Positions 26,391 to 35,183 of a DNA stretch of 64,000 nucleotides are shown in pieces. The translations under genes and the position numbers were made by a program. Location of the stretch: positions 186,001 through 250,000 of the forward strand of contig CAVXEW010000002.1 of the NCBI GenBank assembly GCA_963760965.1, written 5' to 3'. Source of the DNA: Pararhizobium_B sp963760965. GTDB taxonomy: Bacteria; Pseudomonadota; Alphaproteobacteria; Rhizobiales; Rhizobiaceae. How positions within the stretch are numbered: position 1 is the stretch's first letter; each line of letters starts with the position of its first letter. The notes beneath the pieces are model-generated. The model was not told the DNA's origin. It searched no databases and worked only from the letters and a program-made list of their open reading frames with translations.

Positions 26391-27548
26391 TCAGCCTCCC
26401 TTGACCGAACCGGCGAGCAGTCCCCTCACCAGGAAGCGCTGCAGCGAGAAGAACACGATCAGCGGCACGATGATGGTGATGAAGGCAGAGGCCGTCAGGA
26501 TCTCCCAGTTGTTGCCGCGCGATCCGAGAAGGTTGACGAGGCGCGCCGTCAGCACGAGCTTGTCGTTGCCGGTGCCGAGGAAGACGAGGGCCACCAGCAG
26601 GTCATTCCAGGTCCAGAGGAACTGGAAGATCGCGAAGGATGCGAGCGCGGGAAACGACAGCGGCAGAATGATCTTCATGAAGATGTCGAAGTCGCTGGCG
26701 CCATCGACGCGCGCCGACTCCATGATCTCCCTCGGCAGGCCCGCGATGTAGTTCCTGAGGAGGTATATCGCGAGCGGCAGGCCGAAACCCGTATGCGCGA
26801 GCCAGACGCCGACATAGGTCTGGGCCGGGACTCCGAAGGCCTGTCCGATGTCGTTGTAGAGCTTCAGGAGCGGTATCAGCGACATCTGCAGCGGCACGAC
26901 GAGCAGGCCGACGACGATCGCTATGAGCAGCGAGCGACCCGGGAACTTCATCCAGGCAAGGGCGTAGGCCGCATATGCGGCGATCAGGATCGGGATGATC
27001 GTGGCCGGAACCGCGACGGTCAGAGAATTGAGGAAGGACTGGCCGATGCCTTCCGCCGTCAGCACCTCCCTGTAGTTGGCGAGAGTGAATTTGGGCGGCA
27101 CCACGGAGGTATAGAAGATGCGGGCGTTGCCGGCGTCGGCCTCCGGCTTCTGGTTGAGCACCAGATTGTAGCTGCCGTCCTTCGCAACGTTCAACGTGCC
27201 GGCGTCGCCGCGGAACTTCGCGGTCTCGCCGGGCTTGTAGGCTCTCGGCTTCATGATCGAGTCGCCGAAACTGGAGATGCTCCCGGATCCGTCGCCGAAG
27301 ACGTTGCCGGACAGCACGTATTTCCCGTCCTTCTGCGTGGCCTTGCCGAGGTCGGGAGTGCGGAACGTCTCGTTCTGCGAGGAAGACGACAGCGCCGTCC
27401 ACCAGCCCGAGACGGCGATCTGGTCCTTGTCCCTGATGGAGGAAATGAACAGGCCGAACGTCGGCACAGTCCAGATCACCACCAGCAGCAGGACGGAGAG
27501 ATGGACGACGAGTGTGAGCGGCGATAGCCGCGCGGACGAGGAAAACAT
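26391..27548 (-). CDS. aglG: Alpha-glucoside ABC transporter permease AglG
   Basis: 385 residues, longer than a usual MalG because a large periplasmic insert (about residues 45-150) lies between the first and second membrane segments, a known feature of AglG. The EAA loop reads ESARVDGASDFDIFMKIILP. It pairs with AglF in the inner membrane. One base separates it from aglF, and it runs directly into aglA. Confidence 0.92.
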   Translation of the reverse strand: MFSSSARLSPLTLVVHLSVLLLVVIWTVPTFGLFISSIRDKDQIAVSGWWTALSSSSQNETFRTPDLGKATQKDGKYVLSGNVFGDGSGSISSFGDSIMKPRAYKPGETAKFRGDAGTLNVAKDGSYNLVLNQKPEADAGNARIFYTSVVPPKFTLANYREVLTAEGIGQSFLNSLTVAVPATIIPILIAAYAAYALAWMKFPGRSLLIAIVVGLLVVPLQMSLIPLLKLYNDIGQAFGVPAQTYVGVWLAHTGFGLPLAIYLLRNYIAGLPREIMESARVDGASDFDIFMKIILPLSFPALASFAIFQFLWTWNDLLVALVFLGTGNDKLVLTARLVNLLGSRGNNWEILTASAFITIIVPLIVFFSLQRFLVRGLLAGSVKGG

Positions 27549-27549
27549 C

Positions 27550-28560
27550 TCAGCGGCCCTCCATCTCTTTGCGTGCGTTGCGGATGTTCCAGACCATGAT
27601 CGGAATGACGAGCACCATGATCACGAGCGCGATGGTGGCTCCGCGCCCGAAGTCGCCGCCGCCGCGGAACATCCACTCGAACATGAGATTGGCGAGAACC
27701 TGAGTGTTCCACTGGCCGTTGGTCATGGCCAGCACGATGTCGAACACCTTGAGGACGAGGATGGTGATCGTCGTCCAAACGACCGCGATGGTTCCCCAGA
27801 TCTGCGGCACCATGATCTTGAAGAAGATCTGCAGGCCGTTCGCACCGTCGATGACGGCCGCCTCTATGGTCTCGTCGGGGATCGAGCGCAGGGCCGCCGA
27901 AAGGATGACCATCGCGAAGCCGGTCTGGATCCAGATCAGGATGATCATCAGGAAGATGCTGTTCCAGAACGGCACCGTCATCCAGGCGTGCGGCTGGCCG
28001 CCGAAGAAGACGACGATCGCGTTCAGCAGGCCGATCTGATGCGATCCGGCAGGGCGGAAGTCGTAGATGAACTTCCAGATCACCGATGCGCCGACGAAGG
28101 AGATCGCCATCGGCATGAAGACCAGCGACTTCGCGATGTTCCCCCACCAGATGCGGTCGGCGAGCGCCGCGACGATCAGCCCGAAGAAAGTCGACAGCGA
28201 CGGGACGATGAGGAGCCAGAGGAAATTGTTGATCAGCGACTCGCGGAACTCCGGATCGCGCAGCAGCCAGCGGTAATTGAAGAGGCCGACGAATTTCTCG
28301 CCCGACTTGCCATGAAAGCTGAGCCACACGGAATCGACGACAGGGTAGACGAGATAGACTCCGAGTATGACCATCGCCGGCAGCATGAAGAGCCACGGGC
28401 GTATGGCATTGGCCTTCTGCAGGTTTCGCGATGCGGTCAGGCCGTCGCGCCCCTTGTAGGGCAGGACCCGGTCGAGCGCGATGTTCGTTCCGTAGAAATA
28501 GGCTATCGCCCCTCCCACGCCGATCAGAACGGTGAGAACCGCCGTGACTAGATGCTGCAT
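27550..28560 (-). CDS. aglF: Alpha-glucoside ABC transporter permease AglF
   Basis: 336 residues with about eight membrane segments. The EAA loop EAAVIDGANGLQIFFKIMVP contacts AglK. The first span (VLTVLIGVGGAIAYFYG) and the charged DRVLP segment after it are typical of AglF. The frame is open to 28668, but ATG 28560 gives the family start. It follows aglE after a 132-base gap that holds a strong stem-loop. Confidence 0.92.
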   Translation of the reverse strand: MQHLVTAVLTVLIGVGGAIAYFYGTNIALDRVLPYKGRDGLTASRNLQKANAIRPWLFMLPAMVILGVYLVYPVVDSVWLSFHGKSGEKFVGLFNYRWLLRDPEFRESLINNFLWLLIVPSLSTFFGLIVAALADRIWWGNIAKSLVFMPMAISFVGASVIWKFIYDFRPAGSHQIGLLNAIVVFFGGQPHAWMTVPFWNSIFLMIILIWIQTGFAMVILSAALRSIPDETIEAAVIDGANGLQIFFKIMVPQIWGTIAVVWTTITILVLKVFDIVLAMTNGQWNTQVLANLMFEWMFRGGGDFGRGATIALVIMVLVIPIMVWNIRNARKEMEGR

Positions 28561-28639
28561 GATCCGTCCCCTCTCCGGCACTCGGCCAGGAAGTGCCCGA
28601 ACCTCCCGTTCGGCGCGGCACTTCCAGCCGCCTCCCCTT

Positions 28640-28665
28640 CCCGGACCGCAGGATCGCGGTCCGGG
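28640..28665 (-). terminator. Perfect stem-loop between aglE and aglF
   Basis: CCCGGACCGC pairs with GCGGTCCGGG around six bases. It begins 28 bases after the aglE stop and has no U-run. As after potF, it probably stabilises the binding-protein message and reduces read-through to the permeases. Confidence 0.65.
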
Positions 28666-28692
28666 CAAGTCGTCAAGATGCCTTCAGCGCAG

Positions 28693-30061
28693 CTAGTTCT
28701 TGTTCTTGAGGACGTCCCACGCCTTCTGGACCTCCTCGGCCGCACCCTTCGCGGATTCGCCGCCGACGAAATTGACCATCGCCTTCCAGAACGCACCGGC
28801 GCCGATCTTGCCCGGCATCAGGTCAGAGCCGTCGAAGCGATAGGTCGTCGCGTTCAGCAGGATCTCGTCTTCCTTCTTCTGCACGTCCGTCTGGTAGACG
28901 TCGGTGTTGACCTCCTTGAAGGGGGTGAGGAAGCCCGTCTGCGCCATCCAGATCTCGTGCGCGATCGGCGTCTCGAGGAAATGGATGAAGGCCTGCGCCG
29001 CCGGGCTGTCCTTGGTGATCATCGCCAGCGTACCGGCACCCTCGACGGGCGGCCGAGATCCTTCTTGTCGGCGTAGGGCGGGAAATAGAAGAAGTTCACG
29101 TCCTGGCCGAGCTTGACGTTCTTGGGGAAGAAGTCGGCGATGAACTGTGCCTGCTTGTGCATGAAGCACTTCGGCGGCACCGAGAACAGGCCGTTCGGCG
29201 CGTCGCGGAAGTCGGTCGTCGCAACGGCCTGCGGACCGCCGGCGACGAACTTCGGGATTCTTGGCGAACCAGCCGAACTCCTTGATCGCGTCGACGATGC
29301 GCGGATCGGTGAACTTGATTTCGTTCGTCGTCCACTTGTCGTAGACGCTCGGCGGCTGCTGGCGCAGCAGGATGTCCTCGACCCAGTCGGTCGCCGGCCA
29401 GCCGGTGGCGTCGCCGGAGCCAAGCCCGATGCACCACGGCGTGCCGCCGTCGGCGACGATCTGCTTCGTCAGAGCCTTCAGCTCCTCCATGGTCTTCGGG
29501 AACCTTGTAGCCGGCATCCTTGAAGTTCTGCGGCACATACCAGACCAGGGACTTCAGGTCGGCCTTGTAGGGGAACGCGTAGAAGTGTTCCTTGCCGTCC
29601 TTGCCCGGATACTTGCCGAACCCGACCCATGAGTCGCCGGCGGCGTAGTTCTTGCGCACGAACTCCTCGGCATCCTTGCCGAGAGGCGTGAGCAGGCCCT
29701 TCGAGGCAAGGTCCGCAATGAGACCCGGCTGCGGCAGGATGGCGATGTTCGGCGGGCTCCCGGCCTGCGTGTCGATGACGATCTGCTGCTCGTAGTTCTC
29801 GGAGGAGGAGTAGTCGACCTTCGCTCCGGTCGCCTTTTCGAAATAGGCGACGACCGACATGAAGAGGTCCTGGTCCTGACCGCGCCACGGCCCGAAGATG
29901 GTCAGCTTCTGGCCTTTCAGGTCGTTCTTGCCGGCGAAGTCGTGATAGCTCTTCCAGTGAAAGTTCGAGTCCTTGTCAGGCTGGAACTTGAGATCCGCCG
30001 CCTGCGCGAAACCAGTCAGGAGCGCAGCGGCTGCCACACCCGCGAAAATTGTCTTCAGCAT
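28693..30061 (-). pseudogene. aglE: Alpha-glucoside-binding protein AglE, interrupted by three frameshifts
   Basis: The ATG at 30061 has GGAGG upstream and opens a signal peptide (LKTIFAGVAAAALLTGFAQA). The mature protein is a family 1 solute-binding protein, with FGPWRGQDQDLFMSVVAYFE near the start and WDVLKNKN at the end. The reading frame changes near 29498-29500 and 29254-29256, each an apparent extra C in CCCGAAG on the coding strand, and near 29046, an apparent missing base. Correcting the three gives one continuous protein of about 455 residues, the usual length. The rest of the operon is intact, so sequence error is likely; if real, alpha-glucoside uptake would be lost. Confidence 0.85.
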
Positions 30062-30402
30062 CAAATCATCCTCCCGGAGACCCACTGCGGGCCAGCCTCA
30101 TTGTAAGCCGCTCGCGAATTGTTCGAACAGCCCGATCTTCATGCGACCGCATCGCTCAAAGCGTTTTGGCTGCCTCGAAGACTCCTATCGAGGGCCCGCC
30201 GGAGTCAAGTGTTAAACGATTGAAACCCGAAAATTGGCGGAGGATTCCCGCACCCGGCCCCATCTTCCAGAACAGATCGGTTGTATTTTTGGCTTTTGCG
30301 GCGGGTAATCCTGTAGTTAGATGAACGGGCCCGGGCGCGCAGGCAGGGCTGAAATCGTGAAGTTCTCCAAACCGCTTTGGCTTACGAACTGGACCTGCAA
30401 CC
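30062..30402. promoter_or_regulatory. aglE-aglR divergent control region with three LacI-type operator candidates
   Basis: Three near-palindromes with a central CG are visible: CAAAGCGTTTTG at 30157-30168, TTAAACGATTGAA from 30211, and CCAAACCGCTTTGG at 30367-30380. LacI-family sites share this AAnCGnTT style. The first lies about 100 bases before aglE and the third 23 bases before the aglR start. The 341-base gap has no other gene. Confidence 0.55.
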
Positions 30403-31470
30403 GTGAACCTCAAGGAACTGGCCAAGCTTCTCAATCTGTCGCCGACGACGGTCAGCCGGGCATTGAACGGCTATCCGGAAGTCAGCGAGGCGACGCGGCA
30501 ACGGGTCCTGCAGGCTGTCAAGACGACGGGCTATCGCCCCAACACGGCGGCGCAGAGGCTGGCGACGGGGCGCGCCGGCTCGATCGGCCTTGTTCTGCCC
30601 ATCGGCCCGGGCCGCGACACCGACCTCCACTTCGCCGAATACATTTCGGGGCTGGGCGAGGTGGCGACGGCCAGCGGGGTGCAATTCGTCGTCTGCCCCA
30701 GCCGTCCGGAAGACGAACCGGAGACGTTCGAGCGGCTGGCGGCCAGCGGAAGCGTCGATGCGCTTTCGCTCTCGTATATCCGCAGCGAGGACCCCAGGCT
30801 GTCCGTCGTCAAGAAGCTCAACATCCCCTACGTGGTCCATGGGCGCCATGTCGGGAGCGTCCCGGACTATCCCTTCCTCGACATCGACAACGAAGGCGCC
30901 TTCCGCGATGCGACGCGCCTCCTCCTGCAACTCGGGCATCGGCGGGTAGCAATACTCAACGGGCCGGAGGTCCTGGCCTTCGCCCGGCGCAGGCACGCGG
31001 GAATGGCGGAGGCGCTGGCCCGGGCAGGGCTGCCGGCCGAGGATCGCCTGTGCCGGAACATGGCGATGACGGAGGAGAACGGCTATCGCGGGATGGTGCG
31101 TTTCCTGGACCAGTCCGATCCGCCGACCGCCGTCCTCTGCTCCAGCATGATCCTGGCGCTCGGCGCGACCCGCGCCATCAACCAGCGCAACCTGAAGGTG
31201 GGGGTCGACGTTTCGCTGATCGCGTTCGACGACGTCTTTCCCTATCTGAAGCCGGAAAACTTCTCGACACCGCTGACAACGACGACCTCGTCGATCCGCA
31301 GCGCCGGTGCGCGCATCGCCGAGAGGCTGATCAGCGAGGCCGCCGGTCGCCGCTTCAGCCCGCAACAGGAAATCTGGAAGGCCGACCTCATCGTGCGCGC
31401 ATCCACGGGGCCGGCACCGCCGTCGCGGGCACGCCGCTGGACACGGAAACAGCCGGCCGCGGCCGGCTGA
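30403..31470 (+). CDS. aglR: LacI-family repressor of the agl operon
   Basis: 355 residues. The helix-turn-helix is at the N-terminus (NLKELAKLLNLSPTTVSRAL), followed by the hinge and a periplasmic-binding-protein-like sensor domain with LQLGHRRVAILNG. It starts with GTG and is divergent from aglE. Its place and family match AglR, which represses aglEFGAK until an alpha-glucoside binds. The last 25 residues are proline/arginine-rich and probably disordered. It ends 10 bases from the convergent folD gene. Confidence 0.88.
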   Translation: MNLKELAKLLNLSPTTVSRALNGYPEVSEATRQRVLQAVKTTGYRPNTAAQRLATGRAGSIGLVLPIGPGRDTDLHFAEYISGLGEVATASGVQFVVCPSRPEDEPETFERLAASGSVDALSLSYIRSEDPRLSVVKKLNIPYVVHGRHVGSVPDYPFLDIDNEGAFRDATRLLLQLGHRRVAILNGPEVLAFARRRHAGMAEALARAGLPAEDRLCRNMAMTEENGYRGMVRFLDQSDPPTAVLCSSMILALGATRAINQRNLKVGVDVSLIAFDDVFPYLKPENFSTPLTTTTSSIRSAGARIAERLISEAAGRRFSPQQEIWKADLIVRASTGPAPPSRARRWTRKQPAAAG

Positions 31471-31480
31471 CGGCCGCCGC

Positions 31481-32380
31481 TCAGAATTTCGGTGCGGGCC
31501 GGCCGGCCTGGCGGCTGGCGGCGATCACGGTGTTCGCCATCAGCATGGCGATCGTCATCGGCCCGACGCCGCCCGGCACCGGCGTGATTGCGCCGGCCGT
31601 ATCGCGGCATTCCTCGAACGCCACGTCCCCGACCAGCCGCGTCTTGCCCTCGCCGCGCTCGGGAGCGTCGATCCGGTTGATGCCCACGTCTATGACCGTC
31701 GCCCCGGGCTTCACCCAGTCGGCCCTGACCATCTCGGCCCGTCCGACGGCAGCGACGAGAATGTCTGCATTGCGGCAGATCGCGGGAAGATCGCGCGTGC
31801 GCGAATGAGCGGTCGTCACCGTCGCGTTGGCGGCAAGGAGCAGCTGCGCCATCGGCTTGCCGAAGAGATTCGACCGGCCGATCACCACCGCGTCGAGGCC
31901 CGAAAGGTCATCGCCGCGCACCGAGCGCACGAGAACCATCGCGCCCGCGGGCGTACATGAAATCAGGCCTCCCTCCAGGTCGCCCGTCAGGAGCTTCCCC
32001 GCGTTGACCACGTGCAGCCCGTCGACGTCCTTCTCCGGAAGGATCGCCTGGATGACCGCTTCGGAATCGAGATGCTTCGGCAGCGGAAGCTGGACCAGGA
32101 TCCCGTGAACGGAAGGATCGCCGTTCAGTTCGCCGACGAGATGGAGGAGGTCCGCCTGGGCCGTCTCTTCCGGCAGCGTGTGCTGGATGGACTTGAAGCC
32201 GCATTCGCGTGCCTTGCGCCCCTTGGAAGCGACGTAGACGTGGCTTGCGGGATCGTCGCCGACGATGACGACCGCCAGGCCGGGCTGGACTCCTGCCGTC
32301 TTCTCGAGTTGCCGCGTGGCAGCCTTGACCTTCTCCAGCACCTCGGCAGCGGCCGCCTTTCCGTCGATGATTGTCGCCAC
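31481..32380 (-). CDS. folD: Bifunctional methylenetetrahydrofolate dehydrogenase/cyclohydrolase
   Basis: 299 residues. The catalytic lysine sits in HVYVASKGRKARECG, the folate-binding motif in LVQLPLPKHLD and the NADP site in VIGRSNLFGKP; the tail motif TPVPGGVGPMTIAML is the FolD signature. It interconverts methylene-, methenyl- and formyl-tetrahydrofolate. The start is GTG with AAGGAG upstream. A 9-bp inverted repeat lies 38-78 bases upstream. Confidence 0.95.
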   Translation of the reverse strand: MATIIDGKAAAAEVLEKVKAATRQLEKTAGVQPGLAVVIVGDDPASHVYVASKGRKARECGFKSIQHTLPEETAQADLLHLVGELNGDPSVHGILVQLPLPKHLDSEAVIQAILPEKDVDGLHVVNAGKLLTGDLEGGLISCTPAGAMVLVRSVRGDDLSGLDAVVIGRSNLFGKPMAQLLLAANATVTTAHSRTRDLPAICRNADILVAAVGRAEMVRADWVKPGATVIDVGINRIDAPERGEGKTRLVGDVAFEECRDTAGAITPVPGGVGPMTIAMLMANTVIAASRQAGRPAPKF

Positions 32381-32417
32381 GCGCGCTTCTCCTTCGTGCT
32401 ACCAGTCCGAACGCCGT

Positions 32418-32458
32418 CGATCCTCCAAGAAATGGAACCTGTGCGGCAAGGAGGATCG
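32418..32458. repeat. Inverted repeat in the folD leader
   Basis: CGATCCTCC and GGAGGATCG are exact inverted copies separated by 23 bases. Only position suggests a regulatory role; no known riboswitch motif is recognised. Confidence 0.35.
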
Positions 32459-32592
32459 CCCGGCTGCGCCCTTCCCTGTCGGAATGGGAAAGCCCCGGCT
32501 TCTCGCGACCCAGTAGACGTGCAGGGAGCGCGGCGTCAAGCCGGCCAAAGACGATGGAAGGCACCGCGGCCAGGCGCGCCCGCGCCTCCTTC

Positions 32593-33360
32593 TCAGGCGA
32601 TCAGGCCGAGGCGAATGGCCTTGGCGATCGCCTGTATGCGGTTGACCGAATCGAGCTTCGCGGTCGCCGACCCCAGGTAGGCGTTGACAGTGTGCACGGA
32701 CAGGCCCAGCCGGTCCGCAATCGCCTCGCTCTTGCAGCCGTCGCCGGCCCATTGCAGGCACTCCAGTTCCCTTTCGCTGAGGTTCTGCTTTGGCGTCGAC
32801 CTGCCGATCTCGGCCTTGAACAGGTCGCCCATCAGCCGATAGGCCATGCGGTGAAGGGCAAAGACGCTGCCGGCGGCAAGGTCGACATTCATGCCCTCGA
32901 ACACGATCAGGCCGTTGCCGACGCCGCCGAGGCGAACCGGGAACGCGATGCCCGGCACCGCGGCATCCGCCAGGTTCAGTCGAGCAACCATGGCCTGGTG
33001 GCGAGCGCCGCCCGACGGACCGTCAGCGCCGGCGCCTTGCCAGGCGGCGGGGCGCACCGACCGCTCGCAATGTGCCAGCAGCTGCCGTCCGCACGCGGAG
33101 TTCGCCCGGATGCCGCCCGCACCGTAGCCCTCGTCGTGAAAGACGAGCGACATCTGGCCGCCGACCATGCTGCCGACCGCGGGACACGCGAACACGGCCG
33201 ACCCCTCGGCCCCGGCCAGGCGCCGCATGGCGCCGAGCCGAGGAAAGAAGTCCTTGAACACCGGATCGGTCGAACCGGGATCCGCTCTCGCCGTCCCGAT
33301 CCTCTCTATGCGTCCCCCTCGTTCGCTTTGTGCGATGGACGCATGCATCTCCAAGGTCAT
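32593..33360 (-). CDS. LuxR-family regulator (possibly VisR-like)
   Basis: 255 residues. The C-terminal GerE helix-turn-helix is clear (LSERELECLQWAGDGCKSEA, then SVHTVNAYLGSATAKLDSVN). The N-terminal 185 residues form an autoinducer-binding-like domain without strong signal-binding residues. It follows another LuxR gene by 53 bases on the same strand, both near fliF. In Sinorhizobium and Agrobacterium, visN and visR form such a tandem near fliF and switch on motility as a heterodimer. The VisR identity rests on context and on the RIQAIAKAIRLGLI tail. AGGAACGGGGA precedes the ATG. Confidence 0.75.
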   Translation of the reverse strand: MTLEMHASIAQSERGGRIERIGTARADPGSTDPVFKDFFPRLGAMRRLAGAEGSAVFACPAVGSMVGGQMSLVFHDEGYGAGGIRANSACGRQLLAHCERSVRPAAWQGAGADGPSGGARHQAMVARLNLADAAVPGIAFPVRLGGVGNGLIVFEGMNVDLAAGSVFALHRMAYRLMGDLFKAEIGRSTPKQNLSERELECLQWAGDGCKSEAIADRLGLSVHTVNAYLGSATAKLDSVNRIQAIAKAIRLGLIA

Positions 33361-33413
33361 TCCCCGTTCCTTTCCTCAGTTCGCCGGCCGCCGCGGCCGG
33401 CAGTTCCGCCGCT

Positions 33414-34082
33414 TCAAATCAGCCTCTTGCGCACGGCAAGGGCGATCGCCTCCGACCGGGTCCGGGTTGCCGTCTTGCGCATGATGCTCGTGATGTAGTT
33501 GTTCACCGTGTTGCGAGAGATGCCGATGATCATCGACACCTCGTCGCTCGTCTTGCCTTCGGCGATCCATGCCAGGCACTCGATCTCCCGGTCCGTCAGG
33601 TCGAGCGGACGCTCGGCCGGCACCTGGTCCGGAGGCACATCGACCAGGTAGGCCGCCATCAGGGCGGCGTCGCCGAGGCGCTCGTGTGACAGCACGATCC
33701 CCTCGCGGAAGAGCAGAGCCATGATCATGCGCGCGGACCCGCAATTGAACGGAACAACGCAATAGCGCCTGCTCAGCCCTTCGCCAGGGGTAACGTCGCT
33801 GCCGCAGGTTTCGAGCACCGGCTGCAGTGTCGTCAGGCAGCGTTCGAACTCGTTGAGCTTCGTCTGGTCCCGCATGAGCCCCAGGCCGAAGCTGCGGACG
33901 AGATCGAAAGGCCAGTCCGACGTCACGACATGGCACAGATCGTTCTCCGCCAGGCCGTCGCAACGGGCCACCAGGTAACGTTCGGCGCCTGCGTAGGCCG
34001 CAATCCGCGCCATGCCCCCCGCGAGGTCGGCGCTCTCCAAAGCGCCGTCAAGTCGTTCCAGAAGCGCTTCACGCGCGATCAT
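33414..34082 (-). CDS. LuxR-family regulator (possibly VisN-like)
   Basis: 222 residues. The GerE-type helix-turn-helix occupies the last 60 (LTDREIECLAWIAEGKTSDE, SRNTVNNYITSIMRKTATRT). The N-terminal part is a LuxR-type sensor fold with PFDLVRSFGLG but lacks the full set of autoinducer-contact residues, so it may act without a signal. It is the first gene of a two-gene unit with the LuxR gene downstream, which fits the VisN-VisR pattern. Naming is tentative. Confidence 0.75.
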   Translation of the reverse strand: MIAREALLERLDGALESADLAGGMARIAAYAGAERYLVARCDGLAENDLCHVVTSDWPFDLVRSFGLGLMRDQTKLNEFERCLTTLQPVLETCGSDVTPGEGLSRRYCVVPFNCGSARMIMALLFREGIVLSHERLGDAALMAAYLVDVPPDQVPAERPLDLTDREIECLAWIAEGKTSDEVSMIIGISRNTVNNYITSIMRKTATRTRSEAIALAVRKRLI

Positions 34083-34601
34083 GTCATGCCCCCGGGCTTG
34101 GCGGGAGACGGCAGGTCCGAAGGAGGGAATCGTCGCTGGTTCGTCCGGAAACGTCCGAAACCACCTGATATACCACGGCGGGCGGTACGCCCGTGCCCCC
34201 AGCTAGACTGCAGTCACCCGACCAGCGAGTACGATCTACGCATGGAACACGGTACCCTCGAAACTGGATGCGATTCGTCTGATTCGCCGCACAAACGAAG
34301 CCTACGCGAAATATGGCAGAAATAATATCGTAAAGTTTTGGGTCTTTACTTTTTGGCAAGGATTGCGTTGATTTAAGACGGTTTCGATTATGCAGCATAT
34401 CTCGATCGGGGCGGCCACCGTCGGATACGGCCTCCCGGGCCAGAAGCCCGGCAGGCGGGGTTTCGCGGCGGTCTCCGGCGGGTGCCATTTCGATGGCAGA
34501 TCGGCGGACACAGAGACTGTGCCTGACATGAGACCGGACTACCGCGGAGACGTTGCCGGTCACGGCGAGCGATGTCTCTTTCCTTTTTGCCGGAGGCACG
34601 A
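34083..34601. promoter_or_regulatory. 519-base gap between divergent LuxR and PAS-like genes
   Basis: No convincing gene is seen. The stretch 34290-34400 is AT-richer than its surroundings and probably holds promoters for the LuxR pair (leftward) and the PAS-like gene (rightward). Within it GTAAAG (34330-34335) and CTTTAC (34344-34349) form a 20-bp dyad, the size of a lux box. Its binding protein is unknown. Confidence 0.4.
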
Positions 34602-35039
34602 ATGTTTCGAATTTCGACGGAAAAGTCCCACGACGCGAGCGGCGGCGCCATCTGGGCGGGTATCGATCCGACGACCGTCGAGCTTCTGTCGCGTTTCTGC
34701 GTGGTCGACAGCTGGTCCGCCAATCTCGACACGGCGGTATTCACGCTCGGCGACGCGGCCCGGAGGTTCCACGGCCTCGATCCGCGTTCCTCGCGCTTCG
34801 GCCTGCTCGAATTCGTGCGCTGCTACGATGCGCGTTCCTCGCATGAGATCATCAATCTCTTCGAACAGGCTGCGGCAAGCGGGCGTCCTTTCCAGTACAC
34901 GGCGGAACTGAAGTCCCGGACGGCCGAGAAGAGACTCGTGCATTGCTTCGGCGACTTCACGATGACGCCAGGTGGGCCGACCGACGGCGAGCTTTCGGGG
35001 ATCTTTCTCATTGCCCGGCACGAGTTCGTGCGCTGCTGA
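34602..35039 (+). CDS. Stand-alone PAS-like domain protein
   Basis: 145 residues, apparently a single PAS fold of the PAS_3 style. VDSWSANLDTAVFTLGDAAR resembles the opening of such domains, and the following strands end in KRLVHCFGDFTM. No kinase, cyclase or DNA-binding domain is attached. The ATG at 34602 has CGGAGG five bases upstream. It is 144 bases before the luxI-type gene on the same strand and may share its control. A lone PAS protein could bind a partner such as a neighbouring LuxR protein, but that is a guess. Confidence 0.6.
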   Translation: MFRISTEKSHDASGGAIWAGIDPTTVELLSRFCVVDSWSANLDTAVFTLGDAARRFHGLDPRSSRFGLLEFVRCYDARSSHEIINLFEQAAASGRPFQYTAELKSRTAEKRLVHCFGDFTMTPGGPTDGELSGIFLIARHEFVRC

Positions 35040-35104
35040 TCGCTCCCGGGACAGCTCAATCCAATTCTAACCATTCCAGCTATTCTTCGTTAACTCTTTG
35101 AAAC

Positions 35105-35128
35105 TTCTCTATATTTCCCAGTAGAGAA
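35105..35128. promoter_or_regulatory. Dyad upstream of the luxI-type gene, candidate LuxR operator
   Basis: TTCTCTA (35105-35111) and TAGAGAA (35122-35128) are exact inverted halves with a 10-base AT-rich spacer, ending 55 bases before the synthase start. Lux-type boxes are dyads of about 18-22 bases at similar distances. The halves do not match a known lux or tra box. Confidence 0.4.
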
Positions 35129-35183
35129 TTGCTTCGCAGCTGCACTAGCCTCTCGGCAAAAAGCCATACCGCCGAGAGAATGC

